Source: Variovorax sp. PAMC26660 (GTDB lineage Bacteria; Pseudomonadota; Gammaproteobacteria; Burkholderiales; Burkholderiaceae_C). Taken from it: a DNA stretch of 64,000 bases. The stretch is from NCBI RefSeq assembly GCF_014302995.1, contig NZ_CP060295.1, positions 7,324,699 through 7,388,698 of the forward strand, written 5' to 3'. The notes beneath the pieces were generated by a model. The model did no database searches. It was not told where the DNA came from and was given only the letters and a program-made list of their open reading frames with translations. The translations under genes and the position numbers were made by a program. Position 1 is the first letter of the stretch, and each line of letters opens with the position of its first letter. Positions 57,623 through 64,000 of this stretch are shown here, piece by piece.

Positions 57623-59098
57623 TCAGTTCAGGGCAGCCGCGGGGGCCGATGCGGTGGCCGTGGCCGGGGGCTGCCAGCCGCCGCCCAGTGCGCGCGCCAG
57701 GGCCACCTGCGTGTCGAGCGCACGTGCGGCGAGATCGACGGCCAGCCGGCGTTGTGCGAGCACGGCGGTTTCGGCCGTCAGCACGTTGAGGTAGTTGCCC
57801 AGGCCCGCGCGATAGCGCTGCACGGCGATGTCGTAGGCGCCTTCGGCCGCGGTCTGCGCGGCGCGCTGTTCGGTTTGCTGGCGGGTGATCGACTGCGCGC
57901 TCGTGACCTGGTCGGCCGCATCGCGCACCGCGTCAAGCACGGTGGCGTTGTAGCTTTCGATGGCCACGTCGAGATCGGCCGACTTGCCGCGCAGGTTGGC
58001 GCGCAGCTTGCCGCCCTCGAAGATCGGCAGGCTGATGGCCGGGCCCACGCCCCACTGCTCGCTGCCGGACTTCAGCAGCTTGCCGAAGCCCAGGCTCTGG
58101 AAGCCGACGAAGGCCGTGAGGTTCACGTTGGGATAGAACAGCGTCTTGGCATTGGCCACGTCGCTCGTGGCCGCTTCAACACGCCAGCGCGCGGCGGCGA
58201 TGTCGGCGCGACGCCCCAGCAGATCGGCGGGAATGTTGGCCTGCAGTGCCATCGGCTTGACGCCGGCCAGCACGGGCGGCTTCAGCGATGCGGACACGTT
58301 GGGCTGGCCCACGAGCGCGTCGAGCGCGTGCTGCTGCAGCGCGATCTGCTCATTGAGCGCTTCGATCTGCTGGCGGGCTTCGGGCAGGCCGCCTTCGCTC
58401 TGGCGCAGTTCGAGGCGGGTGTCGAGGCCGGCGGACACGCGGTCGCGCACGAGCTTGAGGGTTTCGTCGCGTTGCGCCAGCGTGCGGCGGGCCACGGTGA
58501 GCTGGTCGTTCAGACGCGCCCACTGGAAGTAGCTGCGCGCCACGTTGCTTGCGAGCAGCACCCGCGCTGCGTCGGCGTCGGCCGCCGTTGCGTTGGCCGC
58601 GCCGATGGCCGCGTCAAGCGCGGTGCGGTTCTTGCCGAAGAAGTCGAGTTCCCAGCTTGCGCCGAGTTGCAGCAGGCCGATGTTCTGGATCGAGCCGCCC
58701 AGCGGTGCGGGGTAGATGTAGTTGCTGTTGAACTTCTGGCGGTTCAGGTCCAGCTCGCCATTGACCTTGGGCTTGAGGGCCGAGCCGGCGATGTCCGCAG
58801 AGGCTTGCGCGCGCACGAGTCGGGCGCGTGCCACCTGCAGGTTCGGATTGCCGGCAACAGCCTGGTCGATCAGCGTGTTGAGCTGCGTGTCGCCGAAGGC
58901 CAACCACCATTGGGCGTCGAGGCTGGACACAGGCACCGCAGCCGGATCGGTGGCAATGCCGAGCGACGAGGCATCGCGCAGCTTGGCCTGCGAGCCGATG
59001 CCGGCCATGTCGGCACAGCCGGCCAGCGCGACCAGCAGCAACGCGGCGGCCATGACGGGGGTGCGACGCACAGCGCGCACGGCGAGGGAATCAGTCAT
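57623..59098 (-). CDS. Efflux outer-membrane lipoprotein, NodT/OprM family
   Basis: A 491-residue TolC-like outer-membrane factor. The lipobox is VALAGC. The start at 59098 is taken because it gives the signal MTDSLAVRAVRRTPVMAAAL. OEP repeats are visible as QWWLAFGDTQLNTLIDQAVAG and FPNVNLTAFVGFQSLG, and the second OEP half begins near QAALTSDVANA-like helices. It has an 8-bp overlap with the marR stop and lies 43 bp before emrA. It provides the third component of the Emr pump. Confidence 0.93.
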   Translation of the reverse strand: MTDSLAVRAVRRTPVMAAALLLVALAGCADMAGIGSQAKLRDASSLGIATDPAAVPVSSLDAQWWLAFGDTQLNTLIDQAVAGNPNLQVARARLVRAQASADIAGSALKPKVNGELDLNRQKFNSNYIYPAPLGGSIQNIGLLQLGASWELDFFGKNRTALDAAIGAANATAADADAARVLLASNVARSYFQWARLNDQLTVARRTLAQRDETLKLVRDRVSAGLDTRLELRQSEGGLPEARQQIEALNEQIALQQHALDALVGQPNVSASLKPPVLAGVKPMALQANIPADLLGRRADIAAARWRVEAATSDVANAKTLFYPNVNLTAFVGFQSLGFGKLLKSGSEQWGVGPAISLPIFEGGKLRANLRGKSADLDVAIESYNATVLDAVRDAADQVTSAQSITRQQTEQRAAQTAAEGAYDIAVQRYRAGLGNYLNVLTAETAVLAQRRLAVDLAARALDTQVALARALGGGWQPPATATASAPAAALN

Positions 59099-59627
59099 TT
59101 TTATCTCCACGGGCCGCGAGGGCCTGCGCGTTGTCGAGGATGCGGCGCAAGTAGCCCTTGAGCTGCACCCATTCTTCAGTTGTAAAGCCTGCAAGATGTT
59201 CGTTCTGCACACGGCTGAGCACGTACGGCACTTCCTTGGCGGCGGCACGGCCTTCGTCGGTGAGTTCAATATTGACCACGCGGCGGTCTTCGAGCGAACG
59301 CACGCGACGGCACAGGCCCTTGGCTTCAAGGCGGTCGAGCAGGCGCGTCATGGCGCCGGTATCGAGCTCGCAGGCGCGGGCCAGCTCGGCCACAGTGGTG
59401 GCTGCGCCGGTGTGCAATTTGTAGAGCGGAACCCATTGCGGATAGGTCGGGCTGCCGGGCTCGCACATGCGGGTTTCTACCGACTGCCCCACCGCCGTCA
59501 CGATGCGGCGCATCAGGTAGCCAATGCTTTCTTCGGCCCGATAGTTCTCGGCCCGGTAGAAGACATGGGGGCGACGCTCCGCTTCGGCGGAGGCCGACGG
59601 GGCTTCTGGTGTATTTGCATCGCTCAT
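59091..59627 (-). CDS. MarR family repressor (EmrR-like)
   Basis: A 178-residue winged-helix regulator, first gene of the efflux operon. The ATG at 59627 (MSDANTPEAPSAS) is chosen over an upstream frame that would cover the promoter. The DNA-binding part shows TVAELARACELDTGAMTRLLDRLEAKG and the wing RRVRSLEDRRVVNIELTDEG (split here across helix and wing). It probably represses its own operon and is released by toxic organic compounds, as E. coli EmrR does. The palindrome in its promoter is the likely operator. Confidence 0.92.
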   Translation of the reverse strand: MSDANTPEAPSASAEAERRPHVFYRAENYRAEESIGYLMRRIVTAVGQSVETRMCEPGSPTYPQWVPLYKLHTGAATTVAELARACELDTGAMTRLLDRLEAKGLCRRVRSLEDRRVVNIELTDEGRAAAKEVPYVLSRVQNEHLAGFTTEEWVQLKGYLRRILDNAQALAARGDKND

Positions 59628-59634
59628 GCCCAAA

Positions 59635-59663
59635 ATATTAGCTGCCATGGCAGTTATTGTCAA
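59635..59663 (-). promoter_or_regulatory. Promoter of the emr operon with palindromic operator in the spacer
   Basis: On the minus strand TTGACA (59658-59663) and TAATAT (59635-59640) are separated by exactly 17 bp. The spacer contains the 12-bp perfect palindrome CTGCCATGGCAG (59642-59653). A MarR dimer bound there would block RNA polymerase directly. The start codon lies 7 bp past the -10, so the mRNA is nearly leaderless or starts at the next few bases. Confidence 0.8.
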
Positions 59664-59703
59664 GGCCGCCTTTGTAGGGGCAAGGGTTCGGTAGAATTGG
59701 CGG

Positions 59704-61488
59704 ATGGCTTCTACCCCACCGTCTTCCATGGCCAAGGGCTCGCCCCGGTCGCTGTCGGGCCTGAGCCCTTTTCTCCGCCCCTACCGCGTTCAGATCGTGC
59801 TGGCGGCCCTCTTTCTGGTGATGGCAGCGGTTACCACGCTGGTTTTTCCTATCGCCCTGCGCAGCCTGATTGACGGGGGCTTGATCAACCCCGACAAGGG
59901 CGCCCAGACCATGGCGCTGCGGGAACACTTCGGCGCCCTCTTCGCGGTAGCCGTGGCACTGGGCCTTTTCTCGGCCGCGCGCTTCTATACGGTGAGCTGG
60001 CTGGGCGAACGCGTCACCGCCGACATCCGCAATGCGGTCTACGGCCATGTGCTGAAACAGAGCCCGGCGTTCTTCGAGACAACCCAAACCGGCGAAGTGC
60101 TGTCGCGCCTCACGGCCGACACCACGCTGGTCCAGACAGTCGTCGGTTCATCGCTGAGCATGGGGTTGCGCAACGCCGTGATGGGCGTCGGCGCGCTGGC
60201 CGTGCTGGTGTGGACCAACCCCTATGTGATGGTGCAGGTGCTGGGCATCCTCGTGCTGGTGGTGCTGCCGAGCATGTGGTTCGGCCGTCGCGTGCGCAAG
60301 CTGTCGCGCGCCAGCCAAGACCGCGTGGCCGACTCCAGTGCCATCGCCGCGGAAGTGCTGAACGCGATCCCGGTGGTGCAGAGCTACACGGCCGAAGGCC
60401 GCGAGGCAGCCCGCTTCGACGCGTCGACCGAGAACGCCTTTCGCACCGCCGTGCGCCGCACCAGGGCACGGTCGGTGCTGGTGGCGTTCATCATCATCGC
60501 GACCTCGGCCGCCTTGCTCTGGGGCCTCTACCAAGGAACGCAAGCGGTGCTTCGCGGCGACATCACGGCCGGCCACCTGGGCCAGACCGTGGTTTATGTC
60601 GCGATCCTGGCCAGCGCCACGGCCGTGCTCGGCGAGGTGTACGGCGACCTGCTGCGCGCCGCCGGCGCGACCGAACGCCTGATGGAGCTGCTGCACGCAC
60701 CCACGGCCATCTTCTCGCCGAAGAATCCCGCCGTTACGGCCGTCCCTGCCGCAGGAAGTGCTATCAAGTTCGATGCGGTGACTTTCCACTACCCGTCCCG
60801 ACCGGGCACACCAGCGCTGCGCGACTTCAGCCTGGACGTTGCGCCGGGTGAAACGGTGGCACTGGTGGGATCGAGCGGCGCGGGCAAGAGCACCGTGTTC
60901 CAGTTGCTGCTGCGCTACTACGACCCGCAAGCGGGCCGCTTGCTGCTCGACGGCACACCGCTCGCCTCGCTCGCCCTGTCCGACCTGCGCACGCGCATCG
61001 GCCTGGTGCCGCAGGACGCGGTGATCTTCTCGACCAGCGCCTTCGAGAACATCCGCTACGGCCGTCCCGAGGCGACAGCCGATGAAGTGCACGCCGCCGC
61101 ACGCGCCGCCTTTGCCCACGACTTCCTGCAGGCGCTCCCCGAGGGCTACGACACCTTCCTCGGCGAGCGCGGCGTGCGCCTGTCGGGCGGACAACGCCAG
61201 CGCATCGCGATTGCGCGCGCGATCCTCAAGAACCCGCCGCTGCTGCTGCTCGACGAAGCCACCAGCGCGCTGGACGCGGAAAGCGAACGCATGGTGCAGG
61301 CCGCGCTCGAATCGGCGATGGAAGGCCGCACCACGGTCGTGATCGCGCACCGACTGGCGACCGTGCAGAAGGCCGACCGCATCGTAGTGCTGGACCACGG
61401 CGGCATCGTCGAACAGGGAACACATGCGACGCTGGTCGCACAGGGCGGTGTGTACGCGCGCCTTGCGGCGCTTCAGTTCACGGCCTGA
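59704..61488 (+). CDS. MsbA-like ABC exporter (fused TMD-NBD half transporter)
   Basis: A 594-residue homodimeric exporter. Six TMs lie in ~residues 20-320, with the intracellular-loop motif FFETTQTGEVLSRLTADTTLVQ (first part FFETTQTGEVLSRL). The NBD has Walker A GSSGAGKSTVFQ, Q-loop VPQDAVIFS, signature LSGGQRQRIAIARAIL and Walker B LLLDEATSALD. It is closest in type to the ABCB/MsbA-LmrA group; lipid or drug export is likely. The ATG at 59728 is another possible start. It diverges from emrR, with TAGAAT at 59691-59696 as a weak -10 too close to the start to be certain. Confidence 0.92.
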   Translation: MASTPPSSMAKGSPRSLSGLSPFLRPYRVQIVLAALFLVMAAVTTLVFPIALRSLIDGGLINPDKGAQTMALREHFGALFAVAVALGLFSAARFYTVSWLGERVTADIRNAVYGHVLKQSPAFFETTQTGEVLSRLTADTTLVQTVVGSSLSMGLRNAVMGVGALAVLVWTNPYVMVQVLGILVLVVLPSMWFGRRVRKLSRASQDRVADSSAIAAEVLNAIPVVQSYTAEGREAARFDASTENAFRTAVRRTRARSVLVAFIIIATSAALLWGLYQGTQAVLRGDITAGHLGQTVVYVAILASATAVLGEVYGDLLRAAGATERLMELLHAPTAIFSPKNPAVTAVPAAGSAIKFDAVTFHYPSRPGTPALRDFSLDVAPGETVALVGSSGAGKSTVFQLLLRYYDPQAGRLLLDGTPLASLALSDLRTRIGLVPQDAVIFSTSAFENIRYGRPEATADEVHAAARAAFAHDFLQALPEGYDTFLGERGVRLSGGQRQRIAIARAILKNPPLLLLDEATSALDAESERMVQAALESAMEGRTTVVIAHRLATVQKADRIVVLDHGGIVEQGTHATLVAQGGVYARLAALQFTA

Positions 61489-61516
61489 ACTTCGCTTCGG
61501 CCAAGCCGGGGGCTGG

Positions 61517-61984
61517 CTATTGCAGCGTTTCTTTGAGCGCCGCCGGAATCGGCAGCGGCATCACCGCAATGCCTTCATCGAGCAGCGCTTCAGTCTGCTC
61601 GGGCGTCGCCTGACCGCGGATGCCGCGCTCCTCGGCCTCGCCGTAGTGCATCTTTCGCGCCTCGTCGGCAAAGCGGTCACCGACGTCCTCGGTCTTCGCC
61701 ATGACCTCGCGCACGGCGCGCATCCAGCGGGCTTCGGGCGACAGTGACGCGGGAACGTTCGAGGAGGAAGATGAAGAAGCGGCAGGCGCGGCCGTCGGCT
61801 CTTGCGGCGCCTTGGCATTGCCAAGGTTCAGGCGCGGTGCGCTCAGCAGCTTGACGATGGCGGTGTCGCCACAGATCGGGCATTCGACCAATCCACTGGC
61901 CGACTGGGTTTCAAAGGCTTCGCTGGACGCGAACCAGCCTTCAAAGCCGTGGCCATGCGTGCAGCGGAGATCGAGAACCTTCAT
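61517..61984 (-). CDS. DUF1178 family protein
   Basis: A 155-residue conserved protein of unknown function. The ATG at 61984 gives the family start MKVLDLRCTHGHGFEGWFAS. A half zinc-ribbon is formed by RCTHGH with VECPICGD. A Ser/Ala-rich spacer follows, then the conserved helix EARWMRAVREVMAKTEDVGD and RKMHYGEAEERGIRGQA. It is 7 bp downstream of the NUDIX gene and belongs to the conserved row after nuoN in many betaproteobacteria. Confidence 0.9.
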   Translation of the reverse strand: MKVLDLRCTHGHGFEGWFASSEAFETQSASGLVECPICGDTAIVKLLSAPRLNLGNAKAPQEPTAAPAASSSSSSNVPASLSPEARWMRAVREVMAKTEDVGDRFADEARKMHYGEAEERGIRGQATPEQTEALLDEGIAVMPLPIPAALKETLQ

Positions 61985-61991
61985 GCGCGGA

Positions 61992-62603
61992 TTATCCCGC
62001 GCCGCCCTGCGAAGGCACAGCCTGCCAGTCCAGAGCCCATGCACCCGACAGAACGTTCTGCAGCCAGAGCGTGCAGGTCAGCGTCTTGGCGTCGGTCACG
62101 GTGCCGTCGCGGCACCAGCCGGCCAGATCTTCAGGCGTGGCCGTGAAGACGTCGAGAAACTCGCCATGGTCGAGCTGGCGCTCGCCGAGCGTGAGCCCAC
62201 GGGCAAAGTAGATGTGGATGATTTCGGTCGAGTACGCCACCGCCAGGTGCATCGCGCCGGCATGTGCCCACTCGCGCGCGGTGTAGCCCGTTTCTTCGAG
62301 CAGCTCGCGCTTGCCGCAGACGAAAGGATCTTCTCCCGCATCGAGCTTGCCGGCCGGAAACTCGACCATCACATGGCCGACCGGGTAGCGAAACTGGCGC
62401 TCCAGCACCACGCGGCCATCGTCGAGCATCGGGATCACAACCACGGCGCCCGGATGCACCACGTATTCGCGCGTGGCGCTGTGGCCGTCGGGCAGGCGGA
62501 TGGTGTCGCGCCGGGCCTGCAGGAACTTGCCCTTGAACAACTCCTCGCGGCTGGTGAGCTCTTCCTTGAGGTGCGAATCGGTGGTGTCGATGGGCGAAGT
62601 CAT
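61992..62603 (-). CDS. NUDIX hydrolase, ADP-ribose pyrophosphatase-like
   Basis: A 203-residue hydrolase that splits nucleoside diphosphates linked to another group. The Nudix box runs from GKLDAGED to RELLEETGY with all consensus G, E, R and E residues. The N-terminal REYVVHPGAVVVIPM and the upstream RQFRYPVGHVMVEFPAGK match ADP-ribose/ADP-sugar pyrophosphatases (NudF-like). It is 5 bp downstream of the DUF2818 gene. Confidence 0.92.
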   Translation of the reverse strand: MTSPIDTTDSHLKEELTSREELFKGKFLQARRDTIRLPDGHSATREYVVHPGAVVVIPMLDDGRVVLERQFRYPVGHVMVEFPAGKLDAGEDPFVCGKRELLEETGYTAREWAHAGAMHLAVAYSTEIIHIYFARGLTLGERQLDHGEFLDVFTATPEDLAGWCRDGTVTDAKTLTCTLWLQNVLSGAWALDWQAVPSQGGAG

Positions 62604-62608
62604 GTCGG

Positions 62609-62914
62609 TCAGTGCCTGTGCTTCATCAAATAGCGCCAGGTGAATCCTGGAAAGGCCAGCACGATGAACAGCGCGCTGGTCACCGCATAGAACTCCCAGC
62701 CCTGTGGGGCAATCTGCCCTGCCCTGCGCTCGAACAGAAAGCCGACGCCGCCAGCCAGAAAGTACAAGACCACCAGTTCGGCGAAGCGCACCGCGAGCGA
62801 CTTGGGTCGGCTCGGCAGTGGGATGGCGCCGAACAGGCGGTCGTTGAAGAACGGCAGGTTGGCGGCCACCAGGGCCACCAACAGCACGACCCAGACCGAC
62901 GCGGATTGCGACAC
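62609..62914 (-). CDS. DUF2818 family membrane protein
   Basis: A 101-residue protein with three predicted TM segments (VWVVLLVALVAANLPFF; LVVLYFLAGGVGFLF; FYAVTSALFIVLAFPGF). It lies 14 bp after nuoN. The family is almost restricted to the end of nuo operons in betaproteobacteria, which suggests a link with complex I, but no function is established. Confidence 0.9.
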   Translation of the reverse strand: MSQSASVWVVLLVALVAANLPFFNDRLFGAIPLPSRPKSLAVRFAELVVLYFLAGGVGFLFERRAGQIAPQGWEFYAVTSALFIVLAFPGFTWRYLMKHRH

Positions 62915-62928
62915 CGGGGCGGGCCGCG

Positions 62929-64000
62929 TCAGTGCGCCAGCGTGGCCACGATCGCGTCGTAGCAGAGCGTCATCAGGCCGCCGGGCACGATGCCCAGGAT
63001 CAGGATGAGCGCGCCGTTGATCGCGAGCACGGCACGCACGTCGCGCGGCGCCGACACGGTGGTGGCTGTGACGGGTGCGTCGAAGTACATGACCTTGACC
63101 ACGCGCAGGTAGTAGAAGGCGCCGATCAGCGACATCATCACCGCGAACACCGCAAGACCGATGTAGATGGCCTGGCCCGAAGCGATCAACGCCTGCAGCA
63201 CGGCCAGCTTGGCGTAGAAGCCCACCAGCGGCGGCAGCCCGGCCAGCGAGAACATCGCAATCGCCATCACGCCGGCGTACAGCGGGCTGCGCTGGTTGAG
63301 GCCGGCAAGGTCGGTGATCTCTTCGCTCTCGAAGCCTTCGCGCGCCAGCAGCAGGATGATGCCGAAGCTGGCCAGCGTGGTCAGCACATAGGTCACGACG
63401 TAGAACATCGAGGCGCTGTAGGCGAACTGTGCGTTGTAGGTGCCTTGGTGGTCCGAGCCGGCGACCATGCCCAGGAGCATGAAGCCCATCTGCGAGATCG
63501 TCGAGTAGGCCAGCATCCGCTTCAGATTGCTCTGTGCAATGGCGGCCAGGTTACCGACCAGCAGCGACGCGATGGCCAACACGGCAAGCATCTGCTGCCA
63601 GTCGATGGCCAGCGGCTGCAGGCCGTCGACCAACAGGCGGATGATGATCGCGAAGGCAGCCAGTTCAGGCGCCGCGCCGATCAGCAACGTGATCGCGGTC
63701 GGTGCGCCCTGGTAAACGTCGGGCACCCACATGTGGAAAGGCGCCGCCCCCACCTTGAATGCCAGGCCGGCCACGATGAACACCAGACCGAACACCAGCA
63801 CCTGGTGGTTTACCTTGCCGCTTGCGATGGCCTTGAACACTTCGTTGACGTCGAGCGAACCAGTGGCGCCGTACATCATCGACAGACCGTAGAGCAGGAA
63901 GCCGCTGGCCATGGCGCCGAGCACGAAGTACTTCATGGCGGCTTCGCTGGCGATCGCGTTGTCGCGACGCAGCGCGACCAGCGCATAGCTGGACAGCGTG
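62929..64000 (-). CDS. nuoN: NADH-quinone oxidoreductase subunit N (5' end missing)
   Basis: An antiporter-like membrane subunit of complex I involved in proton pumping. The frame is open to the window edge, where it reads [21 protein letters not shown] (shown in part; the key element is the [15 protein letters not shown] helix), so about 355 C-terminal residues are present. Key residues are Lys in AMKYFVLGA, and the broken-helix segment [19 protein letters not shown] with its conserved Lys and Pro. The remaining nuo genes should lie beyond the right edge on the same strand, since nuoN normally ends the operon. Confidence 0.95.
   Translation of the reverse strand, partial: TLSSYALVALRRDNAIASEAAMKYFVLGAMASGFLLYGLSMMYGATGSLDVNEVFKAIASGKVNHQVLVFGLVFIVAGLAFKVGAAPFHMWVPDVYQGAPTAITLLIGAAPELAAFAIIIRLLVDGLQPLAIDWQQMLAVLAIASLLVGNLAAIAQSNLKRMLAYSTISQMGFMLLGMVAGSDHQGTYNAQFAYSASMFYVVTYVLTTLASFGIILLLAREGFESEEITDLAGLNQRSPLYAGVMAIAMFSLAGLPPLVGFYAKLAVLQALIASGQAIYIGLAVFAVMMSLIGAFYYLRVVKVMYFDAPVTATTVSAPRDVRAVLAINGALILILGIVPGGLMTLCYDAIVATLAH

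Overview
The window is GC-rich chromosomal DNA from a betaproteobacterium, most likely a Variovorax-like member of the Comamonadaceae. This is judged from gene content and order only: nuoN followed by DUF2818, NUDIX and DUF1178 genes, a MutL with an endonuclease motif, an Emr efflux operon with a NodT lipoprotein, and an HAAT-type liv operon with two binding proteins. No tRNA, rRNA, CRISPR array, insertion sequence or phage gene was found.

Layout. 1-9.6 kb: end of an AraC regulator, a repeat element, a YcaQ-like winged-helix protein, a TonB siderophore receptor, an FMN riboswitch with a RibH2-type lumazine synthase, a GST, an ArsC-like reductase, queG, and tsaE-amiC. 9.8-17.1 kb: a glycine-zipper lipoprotein, DedA, GNAT, a dienelactone hydrolase fusion with its LysR neighbour, and a sugar-acid dehydratase with an ACS-family MFS transporter split by a second repeat element. 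17.4-34.2 kb: mutL, a lipoprotein hydrolase, miaA with an ABC ATPase, a threonine dehydratase-like enzyme, a third repeat copy, a DGPF/ECF42-like sigma pair with a matching promoter, a serine hydrolase, an FtsX-type permease, a penicillin acylase, a cysteine synthase-like enzyme and an AttH-like lipocalin.

34.3-46.0 kb is a minus-strand type I secretion locus: HlyB-type ABC exporter, HlyD adaptor, a small lipoprotein and one giant RTX protein gene. The RTX protein joins an N-terminal HExxH domain to RTX repeats, a subtilisin (S8) domain with a P-domain, more RTX repeats and a C-terminal secretion region. Its frame is broken by one base at a run of seven G. The HExxH domain and the lipoprotein gene are visibly AT-rich compared with everything around them. 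They look like an exchangeable toxin/immunity cassette on a T1SS carrier, which is the most interesting candidate system here.

46.2-52.9 kb: a decayed livM fragment, a YXWGXW-repeat protein and a complete branched-chain amino-acid type ABC operon (livG-livF-two binding proteins-livH-livM). 53.4-64 kb: an AGE-family epimerase; a MarR-NodT-EmrA-EmrB efflux operon with a near-perfect promoter whose spacer is a palindrome; an MsbA-like ABC exporter; DUF1178, NUDIX and DUF2818 genes; and the 3' part of nuoN running off the window.
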